64,000 nt of DNA from an uncultured Oscillospiraceae bacterium. Lineage in GTDB: Bacteria > Bacillota > Clostridia > Oscillospirales > Acutalibacteraceae. The stretch lies in NCBI GenBank assembly GCA_958448165.1, contig CAUDCW010000002.1:186001-250000 (forward strand), in the 5' to 3' direction. Below the pieces are notes generated by a model. It was not told where the DNA came from. It saw only the letters and a list, made by a program, of their open reading frames with translations, and ran no database searches. Position 1 is the first letter of the stretch. Every line of letters begins with the position of its first letter. Of this stretch, positions 7,938 to 16,466 are shown piece by piece. Both the position numbers and the translations under genes were made by a program.

Positions 7938-10900
7938 TTATCCTATCGGGAAGATGAAATAAGGCTCTTGATAATTTGTATTGTAGAAGTATGCGCCCTC
8001 GTCACATCCCCAGTGTGATTCTCCGTAAAGAGCCGCCTGCAGCACAATATAATTGTTCTTCATTGAATCGGTTTCAAGGTCATAAACGGTTGCGTCATAT
8101 TCCTTGTGTATATGGAAGTAATCCTTGGACGCCTTTCTGTCATAGTCAGATGAATTCGGATTAATCAGACTGTATTCCTTACCCGGAGTAAAATAGTATC
8201 CTCCACCGTATTTATAGAGTTGTTCCGATTCATTTACTTTTTGATAATATCCGTAAGATAATCCGTCTTTGTTACACTTCAATGTGCGTGTGCCGTCAAG
8301 GGGCATCTCCTTTTCCAGAACGCCCGAGGTCAATATTTTGGTAGGTTTTATCGCAGAACTGTTTACCGCAGATTCACACTGATGCACCATATATTCCGAC
8401 GGAGCATTTATCAATTTACCGTTTGTCATATACTCGCCAAAGCTCATATCCTTGTAGGACGCAAACCTATTGCTTGACTTAAGACTGTTAAAGCGCGCTT
8501 TCATCATCTTCAGATCCTTTGATGAGAGTATATTATTTGAAAACAGATTTCTTTTATCCATGCGGTCAGCGCTGATATAATAGCCGGCAGGAATCCGCCA
8601 TCTCATAGGAGCACCCGCAGTAATAGTTCCAACTACTTCCCCATCATGGTAGTAGGAACGATAAACATAAGGGTCTGTTCCGTAATCTCCATAGCTATCA
8701 TATATCCAACCTGTTAACTTCCTTCCACTGTGATATCTGGTTTTGATTCTCATATTGTAACCGGTTCCGCTTACACGCAAGGTAATGGGTCTGTTTACAA
8801 CATAGCAATATGAATATCCCTCGGGTTCGTCATATAAACCGTCATTATTTTTTATGTAATCAATCGCCTTGTGATTAGCCTCGGTTATATCTTTGTTGTC
8901 CGTTGATGTATCATATTTTTCCACAAAGCTTGCTGTAATACCGTAATTGTAAAGCATTACTACAAGGGATTTTCTTATGTTTTCCATATCCTGCTTTGCT
9001 TCCGACTGGAAATTATACTTATACTTCATCATTTCATCGAAGGTATTAAGTATAGCTTGTCCCTCGTAAATCTGCTTGCAGAAGTTTACATAATCATTTC
9101 TGATGTTGTTCATAAAATCGTTTGTAAGATTTTTGAATGACATCTGCATATAAATATAGCCGTAGAGTATCTCTCCTGTATCATCGGTGTATTCAATGGA
9201 TTTATCTCCGTTTTCATTCATCTTCTTAACCGCATTGCCAAGGTCTGTCTTGAGCGCCTTTACAAGTTCGTCGCTGTATTTAAATCCCTTTTTGCCGAAT
9301 ACATCATCACAGGCTTGGAAGGTGTCATCATCAAGCTTGATTGTCACTGTTTTGCTAATCTTCTTTGCATCCACACTGTAGGCTGAATTGTTTTTATCGA
9401 GTATAGCTAATTTGCCGTCCTTGTCGTAATAGAGCTTAAGCTCGTTACCGTGGTCGGAGCGGATATAATCCACCAAGGACCTGCGGCAATTTGAAATGTA
9501 TGAATTAACGGTTTTGTCAAGCTTTTCAACATAATTTGTATTGAAAGCACTCCACTTGCTTTCCAACGCTATCAGAGTGTTTTTCTTTGATTCGGATATT
9601 ATATCATCGCCGTATTCCTCAACTGTGCTTTTTAAGTCCTTTATCTCGCAGTCCAGGTTATTAACCATTGTCTTGATGTCGGTGACGATTGACAGAATCT
9701 CCGCAGTTTCTCCGTCAGAGCCTGAATCAACACCCAACAGTGAGAAAATCGCCCCGACAAAGTCGCCGGAATAAAACTCGGAAAGCGTGGTAGACTGAAT
9801 AATTGTAGCAATATTGACAATATCATTGATTAAATCTTCGGACGAATAATTCGAGAATTTTTCTACAAGATTATCAATAGCATTTCCGCCGGCCTTGCTC
9901 GTTTCAAAGGCATAGGAAAGTCCTGCGCTGTTATTGTCAGACTTTGTTCCCCACAAATCAACAAGCTTGCCCTCTGAAATCTCTGCATAGCCATTAAATA
10001 TAGTCCTGTTCTTGTCTGCGGAAAAGGTAAATTCAATGTCACAGCCGTTGTCGGTATTTTTAACAGAGGTCACCTCTGCGCCCTCAAAATCACCGCTGAA
10101 TTTTATATCAGACTTCGACAGCTCCTTAAGCTCGCCGTTGCGTGCAAAAAGCTGTGCTGTCGCCTTGAATTTGTCCGAATCGCCCTCCGGCTTATCAAGT
10201 GTTTTTATTACGCTGCCGAGTGATGAACAGCTTGCCGTAATCTCAACATATATTCCGTCGCCGCCGACTGCCTTTGAGTCGATTTCGAGCGCTTTGCCGT
10301 TTAGAGCACTTACTGCATCATTAAGGCTTGATTTATCCGTCTTTACATAAAGCCTGAATGAGGTTTTGTCATCACTGATTTTTACGCTGTCAACCTTATA
10401 ACCCTCAAGCGTTACAAGAGGTGCAAGCTCATCGTCTGAAATCTCAAGCGTTTTGCCGTAAACATCAACATCAAAGCTCAGAAGTCCGTTTTTAAGTGCA
10501 AAGGATTCCGCATCAATATATGCGTCAAGATTATCAACCTCGAGCATTGCAAGAATTTTTGCTCCTGCATCTGTAGCATTCTCCGAAAGCTGAACATATC
10601 CGTATGCGGCTGAGGTAACATCAACATCGCCCTCGGTCTTAATTGTAATCGTGTCGCCGTCTGATGTTACAGCGGTTGCTTTCAGATTTTCAAATGCACC
10701 TGATAAGGTAATATCTTCGGGTTTTATTTTTTCAGAAGCTTTTGCATTTGTAAGCTTTAATTCCAAGGTCGGGTTTTCCTGACCGTTTTTAAGGTTTGTC
10801 GTTATTTTTGCCTCGGGTGTGGTGCTTTTTTCAAGACAGATGTTGTCAAAGCCCAGAACGAAAGCATTACCGTCAACCGACTCCTTATGCACATAGTACA

Positions 10901-11318
10901 TATACATACAGTAGTAATCGTACTCAGGCTCTTTAAAGCTAAGCTCAAGCGTTTTGTCGTCCTTGCGCTGGGCGGTAACGCCCTCAATAAGGGTTTCCTT
11001 GAAAAGCTCTTCACTGCTTTGTGCAGTATCATCGGTACTTAGTGACTCAACGCTTGCCTTTGAAACAGGATAGGCAACCACACGAACACTGTCGCTTTTG
11101 ACCTCTGATTTGTAGCTCATATCCTCAATGGAAAGAGTTACATATCTTGTTCCGTCATTTTCGGTGGATATTACTTCGGCAATCTTCATATTCTCATAGT
11201 CAGTATCCGTAATCTCCCATTTTCCGTCCCACGACGGAGCATTTTTACACGCCGCTACGCTAAGGCAGATTATCACAGCAAGCAACAGCGCCACCATTCT
11301 TTTCAAATTTGTTTTCAT
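7938..11318 (-). CDS. 1126-residue lipoprotein of unknown function
   Basis: It begins with a signal peptide and lipobox (LLLAVIICLSVAAC, lipidated Cys about residue 24), so the mature protein should be membrane-anchored outside the cell. The N-terminal half looks like several beta-rich repeats (GAFENLKATAVTS, GDFEGAEVTSVKN). The middle is helical, and the C-terminal part is Tyr-rich. No enzyme motif was recognised. AAGGAGG lies upstream of ATG 11318. Before phage insertion it was the second gene behind the small membrane protein now at 45202-45519. The 5' leader 11319-11357 contains no convincing promoter, so expression now probably depends on phage read-through or on a weak local start. Confidence 0.78.
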   Translation of the reverse strand: MKTNLKRMVALLLAVIICLSVAACKNAPSWDGKWEITDTDYENMKIAEVISTENDGTRYVTLSIEDMSYKSEVKSDSVRVVAYPVSKASVESLSTDDTAQSSEELFKETLIEGVTAQRKDDKTLELSFKEPEYDYYCMYMYYVHKESVDGNAFVLGFDNICLEKSTTPEAKITTNLKNGQENPTLELKLTNAKASEKIKPEDITLSGAFENLKATAVTSDGDTITIKTEGDVDVTSAAYGYVQLSENATDAGAKILAMLEVDNLDAYIDAESFALKNGLLSFDVDVYGKTLEISDDELAPLVTLEGYKVDSVKISDDKTSFRLYVKTDKSSLNDAVSALNGKALEIDSKAVGGDGIYVEITASCSSLGSVIKTLDKPEGDSDKFKATAQLFARNGELKELSKSDIKFSGDFEGAEVTSVKNTDNGCDIEFTFSADKNRTIFNGYAEISEGKLVDLWGTKSDNNSAGLSYAFETSKAGGNAIDNLVEKFSNYSSEDLINDIVNIATIIQSTTLSEFYSGDFVGAIFSLLGVDSGSDGETAEILSIVTDIKTMVNNLDCEIKDLKSTVEEYGDDIISESKKNTLIALESKWSAFNTNYVEKLDKTVNSYISNCRRSLVDYIRSDHGNELKLYYDKDGKLAILDKNNSAYSVDAKKISKTVTIKLDDDTFQACDDVFGKKGFKYSDELVKALKTDLGNAVKKMNENGDKSIEYTDDTGEILYGYIYMQMSFKNLTNDFMNNIRNDYVNFCKQIYEGQAILNTFDEMMKYKYNFQSEAKQDMENIRKSLVVMLYNYGITASFVEKYDTSTDNKDITEANHKAIDYIKNNDGLYDEPEGYSYCYVVNRPITLRVSGTGYNMRIKTRYHSGRKLTGWIYDSYGDYGTDPYVYRSYYHDGEVVGTITAGAPMRWRIPAGYYISADRMDKRNLFSNNILSSKDLKMMKARFNSLKSSNRFASYKDMSFGEYMTNGKLINAPSEYMVHQCESAVNSSAIKPTKILTSGVLEKEMPLDGTRTLKCNKDGLSYGYYQKVNESEQLYKYGGGYYFTPGKEYSLINPNSSDYDRKASKDYFHIHKEYDATVYDLETDSMKNNYIVLQAALYGESHWGCDEGAYFYNTNYQEPYFIFPIG

Positions 11319-11357
11319 TAAAAATCCTCCTTTTTATGGTTTATTGTCAAAGCTGTA

Positions 11358-11408
11358 TTAATGCTTTTTCTTGAGAATTGAAGTTTGCGCAATTAACACC
11401 ACTGCAAC
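11358..11408 (-). pseudogene. Severed 3' end of the phage-interrupted membrane-protein gene
   Basis: Joined across the 5-bp duplication to the gene at 45202-45519, this segment reads in frame as VAVVLIAQTSILKKKH followed by TAA. It is the original C-terminus: end of the last helix plus a basic tail. It now has no start codon. The lipoprotein start is 40 nt further on, which shows the two genes were once adjacent in one operon. Confidence 0.8.
11404..11408. repeat. Target-site duplication, left copy (GCAAC)
   Basis: GCAAC directly abuts the prophage left end and is repeated at 45224-45228 directly after the right end. Five-bp duplications are the hallmark of Mu-type transposition. Confidence 0.88.
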
Positions 11409-11414
11409 TGTAGC

Positions 11415-11458
11415 TTTGATTTTAAATTGAGAAAAATTTGAGTTTAAAATGAGAAAAC
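11415..11458 (+). repeat. Left-end transposase-binding repeats L1 and L2
   Basis: Two direct copies, 22 bp apart, of TTTGAnTTTAAAnTGAGAAAA: at 11415-11435 and 11437-11458. L1 begins 6 bp inside the terminal TG. The inverted counterpart sits at the same 6-bp offset at the right end. They are inferred to be the binding sites of the MuA-like transposase. Confidence 0.75.
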
Positions 11459-11484
11459 CCGCTGCGATAATTGCAACGGGTTTT
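11456..11484. terminator. Bidirectional terminator at the phage left end
   Basis: AACCCGCTGC pairs with GCAACGGGTT (one mismatch), with TTTTC following on both strands. It should limit phage late transcription from entering the host lipoprotein gene. Confidence 0.75.
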
Positions 11485-11551
11485 CTGTATAAATATAAAG
11501 TTTTGAAATAAAAAATCGGCTGAATAATCCCGCGTTTATGCTGAAATTCAC

Positions 11552-12313
11552 TTAAAAATTCGTAATAATAACCTCTTTAAACTCTGTCCTATTTTCGGCC
11601 GCCGCCGGGAGCAGATTGAGGCGTGAAACGCTGCGGATATTGTAATCTTTGTACTCCTCACGCACGAAATCACATTCGTTATACGATAGTATAAAACGCC
11701 CTTTAACGATCTTTAAAATAGTATTTAAACGCCTATGATCAGCCATTTTAAAGCTATTTAAATCGGTTTTATAATACTTTTCTGAGGCTACATACGGCGG
11801 ATCAAGATAAAAACAAGCATCAGTACGGTCGTATGTTTTTATGATCTGTTCGAAGTCCTTATGCTCAATTATCACGCCTTTGAGCCTGTCACGGTACAGC
11901 GGCAGTTCATCTGCAACGGTCAGATTTTTGCTTGCCGTTGCGAAAGAACTGCGATTTGCACCGAAGCTGCACTTAATCAAATACCAATACCGAGCCGCAC
12001 GCTGAACGTCGGTAAACTCTGCATCGGCGACAAGCTCTGAGCGGTAACGCTCGAAAAGCTCACGGCTCTGTATCCAGTCAATTTCGCTCTGCAGAGCTTC
12101 GCAATTATTTTTAATTTGCAAATACAAATTAACCAGATTTCCGTCAATGTCGTTATATACCTCCATCTGTCCGGGGGTTTTGTCTTTGCCAAACATTACC
12201 CATGCCGCACCGCCAAACACCTCAATATACCGCTTTGCATCGTTCGGTATCAATGGAACAATGTGCTTTCTAAGGCGGCTCTTTCCGCCGATCCAAGGAA
12301 TAAAGCTATTCAT
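11552..12313 (-). CDS. D12-class DNA N6-adenine methyltransferase (Dam-like)
   Basis: A protein of 253 residues that transfers methyl groups to adenine in DNA. It shows the family hallmarks in order: FIPWIGGKSRL near the N-terminus (AdoMet binding), EVFGGAAWVMFG, NDIDGNLVNLY, and the catalytic DPPY in FYLDPPYVAS near residue 172. ATG 12313 is chosen because AAAGGA lies 8 nt upstream; the longer 12361 start has no ribosome site. It is the last gene of the late operon, separated from the endolysin by a terminator. Its target sequence is unknown. A role in protecting phage DNA from restriction is likely, comparable in purpose to Mu Mom but unrelated. Confidence 0.9.
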   Translation of the reverse strand: MNSFIPWIGGKSRLRKHIVPLIPNDAKRYIEVFGGAAWVMFGKDKTPGQMEVYNDIDGNLVNLYLQIKNNCEALQSEIDWIQSRELFERYRSELVADAEFTDVQRAARYWYLIKCSFGANRSSFATASKNLTVADELPLYRDRLKGVIIEHKDFEQIIKTYDRTDACFYLDPPYVASEKYYKTDLNSFKMADHRRLNTILKIVKGRFILSYNECDFVREEYKDYNIRSVSRLNLLPAAAENRTEFKEVIITNF

Positions 12314-12346
12314 TATAATCATCCTTTCGAAAAAAAATAAAAAAGA

Positions 12347-12381
12347 AACGAGGGTATCCACAAGTCGTGAATACCCTCGTT
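12347..12381 (-). terminator. Terminator after the endolysin gene
   Basis: AACGAGGGTAT pairs with ATACCCTCGTT around a 13-nt loop. On the minus strand it is followed by a long T-rich stretch. Confidence 0.82.
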
Positions 12382-12410
12382 GAATTAAAAATACGTATTA
12401 TAATTAAAAC

Positions 12411-13250
12411 TTACGTCTTAAGCTTATTGAGCGCTGATATAGCCTCACTCAAAACACCATTTCTGTCAGTGCCTTTTGCCTTAACGAGTGAGGAAAGGTT
12501 CTTGAGCACATCCGTAGCAAGCGCAGTGATTGTTTTAACCCCGGCTATAGCGTCAACTTCCAGCTTATATTTTTTCTGAATTTCTAGCGTGGCTTTGTGC
12601 GTTCCGTCACCAAAGCTATTAGTGCTGTCAACGCTCTGTTTAATTAAGCCCATATAATTAGCCGCACGAATCAGCGATTTATACGCCAGAACACCATCTG
12701 ACCTGTCACCTTTCTTGAAGTTCATTTCATTATCCTCACTTTCACTTTTGTTGTAATTCGGGTCTGCCAACGCCCAATTCGGGCGGTAGTACCCGTTGAT
12801 TCTGCCATCGTATAAGGGATACGCCTTTCGGCAGACAGTCGAATATGCGTTGGTTCCGTTTGCATTGCCTTCAATCGTATGCACATAGCCGTTTGCAACA
12901 TACTCAACAATCGCAACGTGGTCCGAAAAATACCTGTCGTGACCCTCGGCTGTGTAGCTGCCTTTGCCGTTCCAGCAATATAATATTGCGTCACCGGCCT
13001 GAGGAACAGAGTTATGCCCCTCAAGCCATCTGCCCATACCGGCGGCAACACCCTCACGAGCTACCGAGCCTGCGCCTGCCGTCTTTACGAAGCACTTGCC
13101 AATCGCACCGACATCAGCTGCGCACTTGCTAACAAATTCAGCGCACCACGCAGTGCCGGTTGGATTGCCGAAGTAGCTGTTGAATGTACTGCAACCGTAG
13201 CCGATATAGCCTTTCGCAACCGCAACGAACCTTTCTCTGATATTTGCCAT
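12411..13250 (-). CDS. Endolysin with CHAP amidase/peptidase domain
   Basis: A 279-residue cell-wall hydrolase for lysis. The N-terminal CHAP domain (about residues 5-150) has the catalytic Cys36 in TAWCAEFVSKC and His in SDHVAIVE near residue 111. A short linker (NYNKSESEDNEMNF) leads to a C-terminal region starting KKGDRSDGVLAYKSLI, which resembles a peptidoglycan-binding fold (SFGDGTHKATLEIQKKY...GVKTITAL). There is no signal peptide, so release depends on the adjacent holin. The start overlaps the holin stop region (GAGGAGTAAAAAATG), giving tight coupling. Confidence 0.92.
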   Translation of the reverse strand: MANIRERFVAVAKGYIGYGCSTFNSYFGNPTGTAWCAEFVSKCAADVGAIGKCFVKTAGAGSVAREGVAAGMGRWLEGHNSVPQAGDAILYCWNGKGSYTAEGHDRYFSDHVAIVEYVANGYVHTIEGNANGTNAYSTVCRKAYPLYDGRINGYYRPNWALADPNYNKSESEDNEMNFKKGDRSDGVLAYKSLIRAANYMGLIKQSVDSTNSFGDGTHKATLEIQKKYKLEVDAIAGVKTITALATDVLKNLSSLVKAKGTDRNGVLSEAISALNKLKT

Positions 13251-13253
13251 TTT

Positions 13254-13457
13254 TTACTCCTCCTTTACCTCAGGCAGCCCGGCCACCGAGGTTAAAATAG
13301 ACAGCGTTCCTGCAAGCAGCGAAGCCGAGCCGACCGCAAGCCAGTTGACTTCCTGCAGCATCGTCGATACTCCAACCATCGCTACCGCTGTCTGTGCTAC
13401 TGTTTTAACAGCTCTGACCGACGCTGCCTTGAGCCATTTCTTTGTTGTTTCTTTCAT
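13254..13457 (-). CDS. Phage holin (r1t / phi LC3-type)
   Basis: A 67-residue membrane protein with a basic N-terminus (MKETTKKWLKAASVRAVKT) and two hydrophobic segments (VAQTAVAMVGVSTML and WLAVGSASLLAGTLSILTSVAG), with an acidic tail (PEVKEE). Size, topology and position directly upstream of the endolysin fit a small class II holin that opens the membrane for the endolysin. GGAGG lies upstream of ATG 13457. Confidence 0.85.
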   Translation of the reverse strand: MKETTKKWLKAASVRAVKTVAQTAVAMVGVSTMLQEVNWLAVGSASLLAGTLSILTSVAGLPEVKEE

Positions 13458-13488
13458 AACAATACCTCCGTTCGTTGATTTATGACTT

Positions 13489-13512
13489 CACCCTCCGAGA
13501 TTTCGGAGGGTG
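13489..13512. other. Hairpin between XkdX-like and holin genes
   Basis: A perfect 10-bp stem, CACCCTCCGA with TCGGAGGGTG. There is no T-run on the minus strand, so it is more likely a processing or stability hairpin than a terminator. Confidence 0.55.
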
Positions 13513-13626
13513 CTAATCATTTAATGTCGTTTTCAAAATTGCTTCAACTTCGCTCCGAAGATGCTCTGGAACATCTTCGATTGATTTTAGCCCTTTGCGG
13601 ATTAAGTTAGCATATATTTTAGCCAT
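13513..13626 (-). CDS. XkdX-like small tail protein
   Basis: 37 residues: MAKIYANLIRKGLKSIEDVP followed by EHLRSEVEAILKTTLND. The I...LI.KGLK...DVP..LR.EV...L pattern and the place between tail-fibre and lysis genes match the XkdX family, whose function is unknown. AGGAGG lies about 8 nt upstream of ATG 13626. Confidence 0.75.
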   Translation of the reverse strand: MAKIYANLIRKGLKSIEDVPEHLRSEVEAILKTTLND

Positions 13627-13630
13627 TGCC

Positions 13631-13894
13631 TTAACCTCCTAACATCTCATACACGTCGCAGAGAGCTAATTGAGTGTCAACAATCTGTGCGTCTTGCGCC
13701 GCAATCTGCTCCGACTGCAGCATGATAAACTCATCTTTACTATAACGTATCTGGTCAAACTCGTACTCAGTGTGCGTTTCGCCGTCAATATCAACGGCGA
13801 TTTCCGCAATCTCGGTGTTCACATACGCACTGTATTCGTCCAGCTCAAGCGGTTCGGGTCTGACTGTGCTTCTGATTCTACCATAATCTGTCAT
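13631..13894 (-). CDS. Small tail-region protein (87 aa)
   Basis: An acidic protein without membrane segments, starting MTDYGRIRSTVRPEPLELDE and ending in a predicted helix (EQIAAQDAQIVDTQLALCDVYEMLGG). Similar small proteins often sit between the last tail fibre gene and XkdX in Clostridia prophages. The precise role is unknown. GAGGTGATA lies upstream of ATG 13894, 9 nt after the tail-protein stop. Confidence 0.75.
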   Translation of the reverse strand: MTDYGRIRSTVRPEPLELDEYSAYVNTEIAEIAVDIDGETHTEYEFDQIRYSKDEFIMLQSEQIAAQDAQIVDTQLALCDVYEMLGG

Positions 13895-13903
13895 ATTATC
13901 ACC

Positions 13904-15661
13904 TCATATTCTTGCGGTTGGGACGTAGAGCAGGCGAGTACCAACCGCCCTGGATTTTGAATTAACAATTTGAGATTCAACACAAAAAGCTCCAGCCCAA
14001 AAATTATTATTCCAAAACCCTCCATATCTGATTTCTCTGTTCCCATTATAGCTGTTTGGACAGTTAGTGTAATCGCCAACAGGCAGAGCATTATTACCGC
14101 CAATCTTTGACGGTACAATTAACCAGTCATAATTACTATTTCCGTACCCCACGGAATTAATATAGCCTTTACCGAATGGCATTGTAATTCCTGTCATTTT
14201 ATAGGATTCGCCGTTAGCAACATAAACTGAATATCCTATAGTTGTGCCGTCACCCAAAATATTAATACTATTCACGTGTTTACAGATATTGCCCCAAGGA
14301 TTTTCTACACCTCTGTATGTAACCGCAACCTTGCCGTTCTCAGTATAAGTCGCAGTCGTGCTTCCTTGCTTGTTCACAGTGCTTGCCGCCATCCCTGTGC
14401 TGTTACCGAGATTTGCCGTTGAGCCTGTAAGTGACGAGCAGTTATAAGCAGAGTTATCCGTGATTGACACAACACCCATTCCGATAGCCGCTTGCGTGTT
14501 CATAGTGCCTAACTCAATCATCATCAACAGCTGATTTGCCGATACAGACTTGATTGTGTCAATATGCCAGCCTGTGCCAAGATTTTTAGCGAGCGTTTCA
14601 GCGTTGGTTTTTGTCAGCGGCTTATAAAGTCCTGATATAGGCTTCGTGCTTGCGTATGAGCATAAATAATCTGTGCTTAAATCCCACGTTGCTTCTGTTT
14701 CGCTGTCATCTGACACGATATGTCCGTTACTGTATAAGCTGCCCTCATATGCCGAGTAGAGGATATAATCAACGGGATTGCCGCCCTCGTCATAAAATGC
14801 AGGGTGCAGTTTAAAGCCTGTGTGAGGTGTAGCCGATACATAATAGTTAGCCTTGCGTATATGGTAGCCAATGCCGCTGTCGGTGTTTTTGTCGAGCTTC
14901 AGCGGCACAACTTTATAATAGAAAGCCGGTTGATATACCATAACCTGCCCGTTAGAGCCGTTCTCGGTGTAGTTTTCATCACCGTAGTAAGCCGTTATCG
15001 TGCCGTCATCAAGAACATTACAGCGTTTTCTTCCGCCGAACATCTCAAATCTGTCAAAGTCCTTTCCGGGCGTTAATCCCGACGCACCTGCTAAGCGTGT
15101 AAACGTCTTATTTTGATAATCAACCTGCAAACCGAGGATATCATCTGCTGTGTAGCCGACAAACGCCTGCAAGTCTGCAATGTTGCCCTCGGCTATTGCC
15201 GCCATCAAGCTTTCCTTTGCCTCAGCGGCGGCATCAACCACAGCCTGCAGTTCCTCTGTGAGCTGTGACACGAGCTTTACACCGTCATAATTTGCAATAA
15301 CCTCACCGTCTGCAATACTTTTGCCGACCGTGCATTTACAAACTTCCGTCTTTTTAATAACTGTGCCGTCACTGTCTGTCGCTAACACCTGCACATACAT
15401 CGTGCCGGCAATCATTATGCCGGACGGAAGTGCTAACTCTGCAATGTCAAGCAAGTCAGTGCTGTAACACCTTCCGTCCGATGTGCGGAAGCAAATCTGA
15501 TATTTTGCGCTTTGATTCAGCCAATTTTCCGGCAGATTAAAGCCGAGAATAGTCGCAAGATGTTCCCCTGCGTAGCCGATGCACGGGTTACTCTCGGCAA
15601 AAACCACTGAATTTGCCTGCTTGTCCTCAAGGACTGTGAGGACGATTCTTCGCTGTTCCAT
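13904..15661 (-). CDS. Tail receptor-binding protein with C-type-lectin-like C-terminus
   Basis: A 585-residue tail-tip or fibre protein. The N-terminal ~130 residues look like a baseplate-binding beta domain (MEQRRIVLTVLEDKQANSVV). A short helical region follows (LVSQLTEELQAVVDAAAEAK), then a long C-terminal domain of the CLec/formylglycine-like type: LGTGWHIDTIKSVSANQLLM, NPWGNI, YDWLIVPSK, IRYGGFWNNNFWAGAFCVE, and a terminal RAVGTRLLYVP. This last pattern is typical of the variable C-terminus of diversity-generating retroelement targets. No reverse transcriptase is found in the prophage. ATG 15661 is chosen because AAGGAG lies 8 nt upstream. Confidence 0.8.
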   Translation of the reverse strand: MEQRRIVLTVLEDKQANSVVFAESNPCIGYAGEHLATILGFNLPENWLNQSAKYQICFRTSDGRCYSTDLLDIAELALPSGIMIAGTMYVQVLATDSDGTVIKKTEVCKCTVGKSIADGEVIANYDGVKLVSQLTEELQAVVDAAAEAKESLMAAIAEGNIADLQAFVGYTADDILGLQVDYQNKTFTRLAGASGLTPGKDFDRFEMFGGRKRCNVLDDGTITAYYGDENYTENGSNGQVMVYQPAFYYKVVPLKLDKNTDSGIGYHIRKANYYVSATPHTGFKLHPAFYDEGGNPVDYILYSAYEGSLYSNGHIVSDDSETEATWDLSTDYLCSYASTKPISGLYKPLTKTNAETLAKNLGTGWHIDTIKSVSANQLLMMIELGTMNTQAAIGMGVVSITDNSAYNCSSLTGSTANLGNSTGMAASTVNKQGSTTATYTENGKVAVTYRGVENPWGNICKHVNSINILGDGTTIGYSVYVANGESYKMTGITMPFGKGYINSVGYGNSNYDWLIVPSKIGGNNALPVGDYTNCPNSYNGNREIRYGGFWNNNFWAGAFCVESQIVNSKSRAVGTRLLYVPTARI

Positions 15662-15673
15662 ATTTATCACTCC

Positions 15674-16465
15674 TTATGCATTAACCCATTTTCCGTTAAT
15701 CTTCACATATGTTTTAACCGCTCTGTGCCATTTGCCACCGACCTTGATGTATGGTTTCCCTCGTATCCATTCACCGCCGAGCTTAAAGCGAAGGTTCGAG
15801 GCGAGGTTGAGATTAACGATAGTGTACTCGTTTTCTGATGTTGGGTTTGACGAACGAGTGTATGCGGGACTGTTACTATACGCTACAATGTTATACCATA
15901 AATATCCGCTCTGTTCGATAAGAGGCATATCGCTATAGTTTTGCGGACATGTGTCCACATACACAACATCCGAACCTGTATCTTTTACAATATTGCCGTG
16001 TACTTGTTTTGACCGATATATTATCTTCTTGTCATTGTCACGATAAGCACACATAACACTGTAATAATCCGCATTATCCACGGATAGCCATGAAATTCTT
16101 ATCGTTTCACTTAACTGCGGACTCGGCGGCGTAATAGATACAATCTTGGGCATTGACAGTGTATGTATGATATACAGATTGACAGTGTTCAATGTCTTTT
16201 CGTCCCACGATACTGTAGCCGCTGTCTTGAATACACACTTGAATTCAACGCAAGATGATGTGCCTGTAGCACCCGTCTTTGAAATATTTATCGTAGCTGA
16301 CGTCATTTTTTGTCCTGCCGCAACAACAACCTCACCTGTTCCATCGACATTAGCGCGATACTCGTAGTAAGTAAGGTTGGAAAGATCCGGGCTTCCGCTC
16401 AATGTAAGCGTAACACTTCCCGTGGAAGCGGCATAAGTTTTATCAATTTTTATAGTAGCCGCCAT
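15674..16465 (-). CDS. Tail fibre / baseplate accessory protein
   Basis: 263 residues, beta-rich. The N-terminal part (MAATIKIDKTYAASTGSVTL) is followed by a fibronectin III-like segment (PPSPQLSETIRISWLSVDNADYYSVM). The C-terminus has three short imperfect repeats: KLGGEWIRGKPY, KVGGKWHRAVKTY, KINGKWVNA, a tail-end feature common in Clostridia phage fibres. ATG 16465 overlaps the previous stop (16467) with AGGAGAG upstream; the longer 16618 frame runs inside the preceding gene. Confidence 0.72.
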   Translation of the reverse strand: MAATIKIDKTYAASTGSVTLTLSGSPDLSNLTYYEYRANVDGTGEVVVAAGQKMTSATINISKTGATGTSSCVEFKCVFKTAATVSWDEKTLNTVNLYIIHTLSMPKIVSITPPSPQLSETIRISWLSVDNADYYSVMCAYRDNDKKIIYRSKQVHGNIVKDTGSDVVYVDTCPQNYSDMPLIEQSGYLWYNIVAYSNSPAYTRSSNPTSENEYTIVNLNLASNLRFKLGGEWIRGKPYIKVGGKWHRAVKTYVKINGKWVNA

Positions 16466-16466
16466 G

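Noticed and set aside
11319..11357. Possible seventh regulon promoter directly before the 1126-residue lipoprotein
   Set aside because: Only an isolated TTGACA-like string is present, with no 11-bp direct repeat and no -10 at the fixed distance.
11300..11410. Search for a tRNA or tyrosine-recombinase attachment site at the prophage ends
   Set aside because: No tRNA-like sequence and no integrase; the 5-bp duplication and DDE transposase explain integration.
13490..13640. Possible template repeat for the C-type-lectin-like tail gene
   Set aside because: The sequence does not match the 3' end of the tail gene; it holds the XkdX-like gene and a hairpin only.
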